From positions 28,343 through 35,925 of the forward strand of contig DJHI01000058.1 in the NCBI GenBank assembly GCA_002431715.1: 7,583 nt of DNA, written 5' to 3'. The notes beneath the pieces were generated by a model, which saw only the letters and a program-made list of their open reading frames with translations, made no database searches and was not told where the DNA came from. Shown here in pieces: positions 1 to 7,583 of this stretch (its first letter is position 1; each line of letters begins with the position of its first letter). The translations under genes were made by a program, and so were the position numbers. The stretch comes from Armatimonadetes bacterium UBA5829 (lineage in GTDB: Bacteria > Armatimonadota > UBA5829).

Positions 1-1041
1 AAAGCTCAGACCAGCACCGGAATCGCTAGCGCTGAAGCCGCACTTCAGGCCGCTCGTGAACAGCTTTCACTTATAAAGGCAGGCCCTCGCAAGCAGCAGA
101 GGGCCCAGGCACATCTGGCGGTAACACAGGCGCGCGCTCAATTTAACAATGCGGAGATGGAACTGAACCGCTACAAGCGGCTCTATGAGCAGGATGTCAT
201 TCCAAAACAGCGGCTCGATGGAGTTCAGACAGCATATGATATCGCCAAGGCCCAACTGGAGTCTGCGCAGGAGCAGGCGAGTCTGACGGAGGAGGGTTCA
301 CGAACTCAGGAGATACAGGCTGCTCAGCAGCAGGTCAGGCAGGCCGAAGAGGTTCTCCGTATGGCTAAGGCCTCGGCCGTACAAAACAAAATGAGTGTCA
401 GCAATGCCCGCGTGGCGGCTTCCCAGGTTTCGCAGGCTAAAGCGGCGGTCGAGCTTGCACAGACCCAACTGGGATATGCGACTATCACATCGCCGATATC
501 GGGCGTCGTCTCGCAGCGGATGGTGGACCCCGGTGATACGGTCTCCCCGGGTGTTTCGATAATCACGGTGCAGAGCGACTCCAATTACAGGCTGGAGGCA
601 ACTGTGCCTGAAAGCTCTGCCTCCAGTGTTTATGTCGGTAAAAAGGTGAATGTCAGCATCGGTTCGGACAACCGGAGCGCCGAAGGGACTGTCGCCGTAG
701 TCTCTCCAACGGGCGATCCGACAAGTCACAAGTTTATCGTTAAAGTGGAACTACCGAACAGCATTAACGCACGCTCAGGTGAGTTTGGAAGAATCAGTTT
801 TCCAGTTGGCTACAGCAAAGGCGTAATCGTTCCTGAGGCTGCGCTTCATGATGAAGGCGGGCTTGCAACGTTATTTATTGTTGACGATAAAAACCGAGTT
901 AGGATGCAGGCAGTTAAAGCCGGGCGCAAGATTAATGGCGGGATCGAAATATTATCGGGCATCAAGAATGGAGACCGTGTGATAGTCAGCGGCGAAGGTG
1001 TACTTACAGACGGTGTGATGGCCAGAATTGAGGACAAGTGA
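1..1041 (+). CDS. RND efflux periplasmic adaptor (membrane fusion protein, HlyD/AcrA type), 5' partial
   Basis: This is the adaptor subunit that links an inner-membrane RND pump to an outer-membrane channel across the periplasm. The frame is open from base 1, so the signal or anchor segment and first lipoyl half lie upstream; 346 residues are visible. Codons 1-155 form a long Ala/Gln/Glu-rich alpha-hairpin. Related turn motifs occur on both arms (KAGPRKQ near codon 30, EEGSRTQE near codon 98), as is usual in long-hairpin HlyD-like adaptors. The returning lipoyl half follows at codon 157 ([17 protein letters not shown], then DPGDTVSPG). A beta-barrel starts near codon 196 (YRLEATVPE), and a membrane-proximal domain starts near codon 275 ([13 protein letters not shown]) and ends with [15 protein letters not shown]. 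The stop overlaps the pump start by one base. Substrate cannot be read from this subunit. Family assignment is firm; subfamily is not. Confidence 0.95.
   Translation, partial: KAQTSTGIASAEAALQAAREQLSLIKAGPRKQQRAQAHLAVTQARAQFNNAEMELNRYKRLYEQDVIPKQRLDGVQTAYDIAKAQLESAQEQASLTEEGSRTQEIQAAQQQVRQAEEVLRMAKASAVQNKMSVSNARVAASQVSQAKAAVELAQTQLGYATITSPISGVVSQRMVDPGDTVSPGVSIITVQSDSNYRLEATVPESSASSVYVGKKVNVSIGSDNRSAEGTVAVVSPTGDPTSHKFIVKVELPNSINARSGEFGRISFPVGYSKGVIVPEAALHDEGGLATLFIVDDKNRVRMQAVKAGRKINGGIEILSGIKNGDRVIVSGEGVLTDGVMARIEDK
1030..1034 (+). promoter_or_regulatory. Ribosome binding site of the RND pump, inside the adaptor 3' end
   Basis: GAGGA lies within the last codons of the adaptor, 6 bases before the ATG at 1041. 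An in-frame GTG at 1038 would leave only 3 bases of spacing, so ATG 1041 is the better start. With the TGATG stop/start overlap this arrangement favours translational coupling. Confidence 0.7.
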
Positions 1042-4000
1042 TGGAGAAGAAAATAGGTCTCGCAGGAAGGATAGCACGCTATTTCATAGATTCCAAACTC
1101 ACGCCGCTTATCATCACGGCTTCGGTGCTGCTGGGTGTGTTTGCCGTCATTATGACCCCTCGTGAAGAGGAGCCACAGATAATCGTGCCGATGGTGGATG
1201 TGTTCGTTCAGATGCCCGGTGCAAGTTCTAAAGAGGTGGAAAATCGCGTCACTACACCCATGGAAAAGCTCATCTATGAGATCCCGGGTGTTGAGTATGT
1301 CTACTCGACCAGCAGCCCAGGCCAGTCAATGGTTGTGGTGCGGTTCTATGTCGGTCAGAATATCGAAGACAGTATAGTCAAGTTATACAATAAGCTGTAT
1401 TCCAACTTTGACAGGATACCGCCTGGAGCGAGCCAGCCCCTTATCAAGCCGCGCTCGATAGATGATGTGCCTGTGCTTGCCCTGACGTTCTGGGGCAAGG
1501 GCTATGATGGCTATCAGCTCAGACGGCTGGTATCTCGGGTTGACGATCAGGTAAAGTCGGTCGGCGATGTCTCGCAGACTATGGTTATCGGCGGTCTCAG
1601 GCGGCAGGTCAAGATCGATCTGGATGTGGCGAGGCTGTCTGCATACGGACTCTCGCCGAACGCTGTACAGCAGGCTCTAGAGGGAGCAAACGCACAGTAT
1701 CCCGCTGGTCACTTCGCCAACAATAACTACAATTTCGCACTGCAGACAGGGCAGTTTTTGCAGTCACCGGAAGATGTAGATAAGGTTGTGGTCGACGTAA
1801 GTAAAGGCGGGCAGGTTTTCTTAAGTGATGTCGCATCTGTCGATGATGGCCCTGAAGAACCTAACAGTTACGTCAACATAGCCTTCGGGCCGGGCGCGTC
1901 CAGGGAGGATCCGCATATCGAGTCGAAGGGTATTTACCCAGCGGTTACCCTCTCCGTAGCTAAGCGCCAGGGCAAAAATGCGATCAAGATAGCCGATGCC
2001 GTGCTTGAAAAAGTAAAGACTCTGGAAGGAACCACGATTCCGCCGGATGTTCATTACACGGTCACCCGCAATTATGGCGAGACGGCGACTGAGAAGTCAA
2101 ATGAGCTGCTGCTGCATATGATGATCGCCATCATTTCAGTGACCCTGCTCATTGCGTTTACTCTCGGCAAGAGGGAATCACTTGTTGTGGCAATAGCCGT
2201 GCCTGTGACTCTGGCCCTGACGCTGCTCGTGTTCTACTTATATGGCTATACGCTAAACAGAATCACGCTATTTGCGCTTATTTTCTCGATAGGTATTCTG
2301 GTCGATGATGCGATTGTGGTGGTGGAAAATATAGTACGCCACTTCCGAATGCCGATCAATCAGGGACGCAACATGATGGAAGTGGCCTCGGAGGCCGTGG
2401 ATGAGGTGGGTAACCCTACCATTCTGGCCACATTCGCGGTCATCTCAGCCATTTTGCCGCTGGCGTTTGTCGGCGGGCTGATGGGCCCGTATATGCGCCC
2501 GATACCGATAGGAGCGACCGCAGCGATGATCTTTTCGCTGCTGATCGCATTTATCATATCACCGTGGGCCTCTTACAGGATTCTACGCGGAGAGACTTGT
2601 GAAAATGAGCCTCATCCGAATGTACACCTGGATGAAGACGGAGTGTGCGCGCCGCCCGAAGGTTGGACCACACGCATATATCGCCGGATTATGAACCCGC
2701 TTATTCTGGATTCTGCCAAGAGACACCGCTTCTTGGGCTTGGTAGCTGTGCTGCTGCTGGCTGCAATAGCGCTGATTCCGCTTAAACTCGTAAGGGTCAA
2801 GATGCTGCCGTTCGACAACAAAAGCGAGTTTCAAGTGGTGGTGGACATGCCCGTCGGCACGCCTTTGGAGCAGACCGCTGCCGCAACAAACGCAATGGCC
2901 GATTATTTGCGCACAATACCTGAGGTGACTGATGTTGAGAGCTATGTCGGAACGGCAAGTCCATACAACTTCAACGGCCTGGTAAGACACTACTTCCTGC
3001 GCCAGGGCTGCAATGTGGCGGATATTCAGGTGAACCTGATCGGCAAGCATGAACGCAGCCGTCAGAGCCATGAGATAGCCAAGTCTGTTCGCGATAAGAT
3101 TCACGAAATCGCAGCCCGCTATGGAGCGAACGCTAAGGTTGCCGAGGTCCCGCCGGGACCACCCGTGCTGCAGACACTGGTGGCCGAGGTTTATGGCCCG
3201 GACGACAAGACTCGCTGGCAGGTTGCTAATCAGGTCAAAAATATCTTTGAGCATACGGACGGCGTAACGGATGTTGACTGGTATGTCGAAGCCAACCAGA
3301 CCAAATATGAGTTGATTCCCGATAAGGAGAAGGCTGCCCTAGACGGAATATCTACCGATCAACTCGGCCAGACTATAGCTCTTGCCGTTGCAGGAAGTGG
3401 CGTCGAACTTGCACATATACCTGAGGCCGTTGAGAATGTGCCTATCTATCTTCAACTTCCTCTCTCACAGAGATCAAGCCTGCAGGAGATCGAAAACATT
3501 CAGCTTCAGGGTGCATCGGGTAATCTAGTTCCGCTGGGTGAGGTCGTTCAGGTAAGGCGAACGACTCAGGATTTGAGTATTTATCACAAGAACCTGAAGC
3601 CGGTAGTGTACGTGACCGGAGATGTCTCAGGCGCGCAGGAGAGCCCTGTTTATGCGATTCTTAAGATGAACAGGTCGATAAGCCGGATGAAGATACCTTT
3701 GGGCTACGAGCTGAAACGTTATACCACGGCGGCGCCGTTCGATACAACTAAATACGCCATGAAGTGGGACGGCGAATGGCACATTACATACGAAGTATTC
3801 AGAGACATGGGCGCTGCGTTCGCTGCCGTGCTGGTACTGATTTACATACTCGTAGTGGCATGGTTCAAGTCCTTTAAGACACCGCTGATAATAATGGCAC
3901 CGATACCATTGACTCTGGTCGGCATCCTGCCCGCGCATGCTATGCTTGGAGCATTCTTTACTGCGACATCTATGATAGGTTTCATCGCGGGCGCTGGAAT

Positions 4001-4277
4001 AATAGTAAGAAACTCGATCATACTTGTGGACTTTATCGAACTGCGCAGAAAGCAGGGTATGACATTGGAAGAGGCTGTTGTAGATGCCGGAGCAGTCAGG
4101 TTCAGGCCGATGCTGCTTACGGCGGCGGCGGTCCTGGTGGGAGCATCAGTGATATTGATGGACCCGATCTTTCAGGGGCTGGCGATATCGCTGATGGCGG
4201 GAGAAGTGGCATCCACACTGCTCTCCAGAATGGCTGTCCCTGTGCTCTATTATATGAGCGAAAGCGGGAAGCTCTGA
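1041..4277 (+). CDS. RND-family efflux permease (AcrB/CzcA superfamily), complete
   Basis: This is the proton-driven inner-membrane pump of a tripartite export system, 1078 residues, a normal length for RND permeases. It shows the duplicated RND plan. TM1 is at about 20-38, followed by a porter domain to about 345. TM2-TM6 span about 356-512, with a cytoplasmic loop at about 513-562. TM7 is at about 565-582, then a second porter domain to about 920 and TM8 onward from 923. The TM4 proton-relay pair is intact ([14 protein letters not shown]422/D423, equivalent to AcrB D407/D408). In TM10 the position of AcrB K940 holds Arg ([13 protein letters not shown]990). R1022 in RFRPMLLT matches the conserved TM11 RP segment. 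The TM6-TM7 loop carries two Cys and two His (C520, H525, H529, C536). Adaptor and pump are co-translated; no outer-membrane factor is present. Drug versus metal specificity is undetermined: the DD pair is more like HAE-type pumps, but I would not assign a substrate. Confidence 0.97.
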   Translation: MEKKIGLAGRIARYFIDSKLTPLIITASVLLGVFAVIMTPREEEPQIIVPMVDVFVQMPGASSKEVENRVTTPMEKLIYEIPGVEYVYSTSSPGQSMVVVRFYVGQNIEDSIVKLYNKLYSNFDRIPPGASQPLIKPRSIDDVPVLALTFWGKGYDGYQLRRLVSRVDDQVKSVGDVSQTMVIGGLRRQVKIDLDVARLSAYGLSPNAVQQALEGANAQYPAGHFANNNYNFALQTGQFLQSPEDVDKVVVDVSKGGQVFLSDVASVDDGPEEPNSYVNIAFGPGASREDPHIESKGIYPAVTLSVAKRQGKNAIKIADAVLEKVKTLEGTTIPPDVHYTVTRNYGETATEKSNELLLHMMIAIISVTLLIAFTLGKRESLVVAIAVPVTLALTLLVFYLYGYTLNRITLFALIFSIGILVDDAIVVVENIVRHFRMPINQGRNMMEVASEAVDEVGNPTILATFAVISAILPLAFVGGLMGPYMRPIPIGATAAMIFSLLIAFIISPWASYRILRGETCENEPHPNVHLDEDGVCAPPEGWTTRIYRRIMNPLILDSAKRHRFLGLVAVLLLAAIALIPLKLVRVKMLPFDNKSEFQVVVDMPVGTPLEQTAAATNAMADYLRTIPEVTDVESYVGTASPYNFNGLVRHYFLRQGCNVADIQVNLIGKHERSRQSHEIAKSVRDKIHEIAARYGANAKVAEVPPGPPVLQTLVAEVYGPDDKTRWQVANQVKNIFEHTDGVTDVDWYVEANQTKYELIPDKEKAALDGISTDQLGQTIALAVAGSGVELAHIPEAVENVPIYLQLPLSQRSSLQEIENIQLQGASGNLVPLGEVVQVRRTTQDLSIYHKNLKPVVYVTGDVSGAQESPVYAILKMNRSISRMKIPLGYELKRYTTAAPFDTTKYAMKWDGEWHITYEVFRDMGAAFAAVLVLIYILVVAWFKSFKTPLIIMAPIPLTLVGILPAHAMLGAFFTATSMIGFIAGAGIIVRNSIILVDFIELRRKQGMTLEEAVVDAGAVRFRPMLLTAAAVLVGASVILMDPIFQGLAISLMAGEVASTLLSRMAVPVLYYMSESGKL

Positions 4278-4520
4278 TCTTTTATAATTGGCCGGTCGAA
4301 GCGGAGGTGATTGTAGGAAACCTTCGCTTCGATCGCTATTTAGATAGAGAACTTGGAAACAACAATGGCTGCAATGCCAAATATTGTCTATCGGTTTGCA
4401 ATACTTCACTCTTAAGTCAGGTATTTGCATGCCTGCTAATGGGTAGAAAGCATTCGGTGGGATTTGCTTGATCGTTATCTGATATGTCCCGTGGGAGTAC
4501 GCTTTTAGGGGGAGACGTAC
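4278..4520 (+). other. Intergenic spacer and probable 5' leader of the peptidase gene
   Basis: This 243-base stretch has no convincing gene. It begins with a strong stem-loop (4293-4335), described separately. A weaker imperfect inverted repeat pairs GCAATAC (4398-4404) with GTATTTGC (4421-4428, one bulged base) around a CTTAAG palindrome. The last 25 bases contain the Shine-Dalgarno sequence in a small hairpin loop. I tested TTGGAA (4353), TTGTCT (4384) and TTGCAA (4396) as -35 boxes and found no good -10 at 16-18 bases from any of them, so no promoter is called. I see no riboswitch consensus that I recognise. Confidence 0.5.
4293..4335 (+). terminator. 15-bp stem-loop after the RND pump; possible terminator or mRNA 3'-end structure
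   Basis: The arm 4293-4307 (CGGTCGAAGCGGAGG) pairs with 4321-4335 over 15 bp, including two G-U pairs (4304/4324 and 4295/4333), around a 13-base loop at 4308-4320. It begins 15 bases after the pump stop codon, where an operon terminator is expected. The downstream bases (CTATTTAGATAG) do not form a real U-tract, so it is not a textbook intrinsic terminator. It could instead protect the mRNA 3' end or act with Rho. The inverted repeat is seen directly; its function is inferred from position. Confidence 0.5.
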
Positions 4521-4521
4521 T
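4496..4521 (+). promoter_or_regulatory. Strong Shine-Dalgarno site in a hairpin loop, deciding the TTG start of the peptidase
   Basis: AGGGGGAG at 4507-4514 lies 6 bases before TTG 4521. The flanking sequences AGTACG (4496-4501) and CGTACT (4516-4521) are perfect inverted repeats. They could form a 6-bp stem that leaves the whole Shine-Dalgarno sequence in a 14-base loop and pairs the first base of the start codon. An in-frame TAG at 4506-4508 excludes any earlier start. The later GTG at 4533 has no comparable ribosome site and would remove the basic end of the signal peptide. Confidence 0.65.
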
Positions 4522-7500
4522 TGACCCACAGAGTGCCGTTGTTCGTGCTTTTACTGATTATCTGCGCCGCGCCTGCGTTCGCTCAGTCCATTAATATCGA
4601 TCTCGATGTACCGGATGTCACTCTTCCCAAACCTGCAAAAGGTCGCCCGACCTTGAGTTCGACCGGTCCTCAGAGGATCGAGAGAATAGCAATCAGCGGG
4701 TTTTCATCTTATGTGTCCAGTGGCGACCCCGCCCTGCCCTGCAAGACCATATATATAGCTCTGCCGCCCGATGCGGACCCTTACAGCCTGAGCGTGGTTC
4801 CGGGGAGCTACTCGACTACAATACTCGACGGCGCTTATGACATAGGCCCTGTCCCTCCTGCCGCGGCCTCGGGCGGAAAGATCGACTACGGCCCAGGCAA
4901 ACAAATAGTCGCGGGGCGGAACAAGCTGGTATACGAGGTGGATGATTATTACCCCGCTGAGCACCTTACGGTAAGTGATGTTGGAATGCTGCGAACGTGG
5001 AAGATCGTGGCGCTCGAATACTGGCCGTATGCCTATAACCCCGTAACAGGCAAAATCCGAAAGATTCAGCTCAATCACGCCACATTGAGCTACTCGACCT
5101 CGCAGTATCGAAGCGCGGTAACACCCGACCCCGTCGCAGCCGAGATGGCTGATTTTGTAACCAATCGAGATCAAGCGCTGCAGTATTATGCTTCTACAAC
5201 GGAGGCATCGACTGCGGATTATGTGATAGTTACTACTGACACGATCGCTTCGGCCAGCACGGGCCTTATAAACTTCAGGTCTTTCCTCGAATCCAGAGGG
5301 TTTCATCCACTTATCATTACCGAGACGGATTGGGGCGGCGGCACCGGAGATGCGGCGGCCAACCATATACGCGCCTGGCTGGTAAATAACTATCTATCGC
5401 TCGGTATAAAATACGTTCTGCTGGTAGGTAATCCCAACCCAACCGGTGGAGATGTGCCCATGAAGCTGCTCTGGCCAAGGTATGACCAGACATCCTATCG
5501 CGATGCTCCGTCCGATTACTTCTACTCCGACCTTACCGGCAACTGGGACCGCAACGGCAACGGTTATTACGGAGAGAAGCCGGGCGATTTCGGCACCGGC
5601 GGAGTGGATCGCATACCTGATGTATATGTTGGCAGAATTCCATATTATGACTCGATATCAGACCTCGACAGCATCTTTGAGAAGATTATCGACTATGAGT
5701 CCACAATACCCGGAGACTGGAGTAGGAAGTTCATACTCGCGATGAAGCCGCTGGATTCTTCCACGCCGAGCTATCAACTGGGTGAAGATATTAAAAATAA
5801 CATCAGTTCGATATGCGGGTTCGACCATGACCGCATCTACGATGGAACATACAGCTTGAGTCCCTATCCCGAGCATTACCCGTGCATGTCGAGCACAGTT
5901 CAAAACGAGTGGATAAATGGCGCAGGACTGGTCTTCTGGATGACTCACGGCTCGGCAACATCCGCCACCAACGTCTTCAGCTCGGACAGATGTCCATATC
6001 TTAACAATAATACACCGGCAATCGTCTACGGCGCCTCTTGCGAAAACGGCAGGCCCGAAGACTCAGGTAATCTCGGCTACTCGCTACTGCTTAACGGCGC
6101 CGTATCCACTTTGACCGCATCGAGGGTATCCTGGTATTACGTAGGTGAGAGCAGCTTTACAGGCTCGGACAGCATCGGCGGGCTTGGATATCAGTATGCG
6201 AAATACCTTCTGACTAATGAAGAAAGCTGCGGACGCGCGGCAATGGACTCGCGGCTGAGCGTGCCGATGTATATCTGGTCGAACCAACTCGTATTCAATC
6301 TCTACGGCGATCCGTCACTCGTTTTCAACACGGGAGCCTTCGGCGGATTGTCCGGCCATATAAAAGACATATACGGCTATCCCGTGCCGGGGACGATTGT
6401 GAGATCGATCGATGGATCAACGACCGTGTCCTCGGCCGACGGCTCTTACCGGCTGAGCGGATTTAAGGAAAGCTCGCTGGATGTAGTCGTCTCTGCGGAT
6501 GGATATTACCCGCAGAGGTATTATGATTTGCCGATCACGAAGGGCTGTGAGACAGCTATGGACTTCACGCTGGTCCCGGCCATTACGGGAAAGATCACAG
6601 GATTCGTACGTGATTCAAGCTGCGCGGCGCTAAGTAATGCAAAGGTTGCGATCCTCAATGGCGATCAGGTCGCCTATACGGCGACCAACGGCAGCTTTAC
6701 GCTCAGTGGGATTATTCCCGGGGAGTATACGCTTGTAGTGACACGCAGCCCGTATGCGCAGAAGATGGTCGGAGAATGCAGAGTCACCGAAGGCGGCCTG
6801 TTGAGTGTCAACATCACGCTCCGGTTCTACAGTGACAATACGGTTATCAATGGAGGTTTTGAAGATGGTTTCACGCTGAGTGTGGGCAATCAGTGGGTAA
6901 AGTACGGCAGTACCGACTATTACGGGACCGCAATGGTTGGCTCCGACTGCTATAAATATGGCTCTTATTCTCAAAAGATACGGCTTATTCAACCTACAAC
7001 TTCGGCTTATGCCGGGTTTTATCAGGTGGTGCCTACTCTTCCAGGCCAGACATACTCACTCGTGGCCTGGGCAAGAGATCACTTCGGAGGGACGGAGACA
7101 AACCCCTCGGATAATATAGTCTGCCGACTGGGATATGACCTGAGTGGAGATGATGACCCGCAGTCGAGCGCAGTGGTTTGGCAGGAGTTCGATCCAGCGC
7201 ACGATATATGGCACTCGGTCTTCAAATACATAACCGCTATATCTCCGACCATGACCATTTTCCTGGACTGCCAGAGAAAACTGCCTTCAGGGGGTGATAA
7301 TTGTTACGCGTGGTTCGACGGAGTATCGCTCAGCGGGCCTATAGAGTCGCCTTCCGCTCCTATTGTAGATATCGATCGGTATCAGTCCGGCACCACCTCC
7401 ATTCACGCAACTTGGAGCTGCGGGAGCGCCGATATAGTCGATTATCAGTATGCGATCAGTAAAACCTGTGATGAGAGCGGAATCATTTTGGGCGGCGGTT

Positions 7501-7583
7501 GGCTCAGTGCGGGTCTTGACACATCCGCAACCAGATCAGGGCTCTCTCTTGTTAACGGCGACCTCGTTAGGGTGCTGGTTCGT
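4521..7583 (+). CDS. Secreted gingipain-like cysteine peptidase (family C25) with C-terminal accessory modules, 3' partial
   Basis: This is a large exported endopeptidase, open to the window end (1021 codons visible). Residues 1-21 form a signal peptide: basic HR, a hydrophobic LFVLLLIICAA core, and a likely cut after AFA. Residues about 22-230 look like a C25 pro-region that would be removed on activation. The catalytic domain runs about 232-600. It starts with DYVIVTT, passes DYFYSDL (332) and a possible calcium loop DxNxNG (D343, N345, N347), then DVYVGRIP (367). It carries the expected dyad, His476 in FWMTHGSA and Cys507 in YGASCENG, and closes with LYGDPS (594). The 31-residue His-Cys spacing fits gingipains. 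Two carboxypeptidase-regulatory-like beta-sandwich repeats follow (about 611-686 and 688-768). After them comes a carbohydrate-binding-like module opening NGGFEDGF (about 773-940), then the start of a fibronectin-III-like domain (from about 943). The anchoring or sorting end lies outside the window. Arg/Lys specificity cannot be told. The family call rests on the dyad context and is strong; the accessory-domain names are less certain. Confidence 0.9.
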   Translation, partial: MTHRVPLFVLLLIICAAPAFAQSINIDLDVPDVTLPKPAKGRPTLSSTGPQRIERIAISGFSSYVSSGDPALPCKTIYIALPPDADPYSLSVVPGSYSTTILDGAYDIGPVPPAAASGGKIDYGPGKQIVAGRNKLVYEVDDYYPAEHLTVSDVGMLRTWKIVALEYWPYAYNPVTGKIRKIQLNHATLSYSTSQYRSAVTPDPVAAEMADFVTNRDQALQYYASTTEASTADYVIVTTDTIASASTGLINFRSFLESRGFHPLIITETDWGGGTGDAAANHIRAWLVNNYLSLGIKYVLLVGNPNPTGGDVPMKLLWPRYDQTSYRDAPSDYFYSDLTGNWDRNGNGYYGEKPGDFGTGGVDRIPDVYVGRIPYYDSISDLDSIFEKIIDYESTIPGDWSRKFILAMKPLDSSTPSYQLGEDIKNNISSICGFDHDRIYDGTYSLSPYPEHYPCMSSTVQNEWINGAGLVFWMTHGSATSATNVFSSDRCPYLNNNTPAIVYGASCENGRPEDSGNLGYSLLLNGAVSTLTASRVSWYYVGESSFTGSDSIGGLGYQYAKYLLTNEESCGRAAMDSRLSVPMYIWSNQLVFNLYGDPSLVFNTGAFGGLSGHIKDIYGYPVPGTIVRSIDGSTTVSSADGSYRLSGFKESSLDVVVSADGYYPQRYYDLPITKGCETAMDFTLVPAITGKITGFVRDSSCAALSNAKVAILNGDQVAYTATNGSFTLSGIIPGEYTLVVTRSPYAQKMVGECRVTEGGLLSVNITLRFYSDNTVINGGFEDGFTLSVGNQWVKYGSTDYYGTAMVGSDCYKYGSYSQKIRLIQPTTSAYAGFYQVVPTLPGQTYSLVAWARDHFGGTETNPSDNIVCRLGYDLSGDDDPQSSAVVWQEFDPAHDIWHSVFKYITAISPTMTIFLDCQRKLPSGGDNCYAWFDGVSLSGPIESPSAPIVDIDRYQSGTTSIHATWSCGSADIVDYQYAISKTCDESGIILGGGWLSAGLDTSATRSGLSLVNGDLVRVLVR

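Noticed and set aside
469..510. Adaptor could be a biotin carboxyl carrier or other lipoyl protein
   Set aside because: There is no modified-lysine motif, and the long hairpin, beta-barrel and adjacent RND pump identify an efflux adaptor.
1038..1040. GTG start for the RND pump
   Set aside because: The next codon is ATG with better spacing from GAGGA and the usual TGATG overlap.
157..1041. Adaptor gene starting at ATG 157
   Set aside because: The same frame is open back to base 1 and the translation there is ordinary adaptor coiled coil, so the ATG is internal and the gene is cut by the window edge.
2583..3254. Minus-strand 223-codon open frame
   Set aside because: It lies fully inside the RND pump, its translation is composition-driven (His/Arg/Cys-rich, no domain), and the plus strand encodes clear conserved motifs.
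4365..4415. 16-codon ORF in the spacer, possible leader peptide
   Set aside because: It has no real Shine-Dalgarno site and no run of regulatory codons or attenuator-like pairing after it; expected by chance.
4278..4520. Riboswitch (cyclic-di-GMP, fluoride or other known class) in the peptidase leader
   Set aside because: I could not match the conserved core of any class I know; the inverted repeats alone do not support one.
4704..5366. Minus-strand 220-codon open frame
   Set aside because: It is antisense to the pro-region and start of the catalytic domain of the peptidase, Arg-rich with no recognisable domain; a shadow frame.

Overview
The window holds three plus-strand genes and almost no non-coding DNA. 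Two are cut by the window edges: an RND-type efflux pair (periplasmic adaptor, 5'-truncated, then a complete inner-membrane pump), followed after a 243-base gap by the first 1021 codons of a large secreted cysteine peptidase of the gingipain type (MEROPS family C25).

Organism: a tripartite RND pump implies a diderm (Gram-negative-type) bacterium. Base composition looks only moderately GC-rich, with no strong codon bias. The peptidase is followed by carboxypeptidase-regulatory-like, carbohydrate-binding-like and fibronectin-like modules. This layout is familiar from environmental genomes of Armatimonadota, Planctomycetota and related lineages. I lean towards that kind of uncultivated or environmental bacterium, but the phylum is inference and no marker gene is present.

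Layout: 1-1041 is the membrane-fusion protein. 1041-4277 is the RND permease, whose ATG shares one base with the adaptor stop (TGATG), so the two are translationally coupled and form one operon. 4278-4520 is a spacer with a strong stem-loop just after the pump, several weaker inverted repeats and, at its end, a strong Shine-Dalgarno sequence. 4521-7583 is the exported C25 peptidase, starting at TTG and still open at the window end.

How they work together: the adaptor and pump should form an envelope-spanning export complex with an outer-membrane channel that is not encoded here. The peptidase looks like a separate transcription unit with its own leader, and nothing in the sequence ties its export to the pump. 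I see no mobile element, CRISPR array, tRNA or rRNA, and no clear evidence of a wholly new system. The points most worth checking are a Cys/His cluster in a cytoplasmic loop of the pump, an Arg in place of the usual TM10 Lys, and the modular, cysteine-rich C-terminus of the peptidase.
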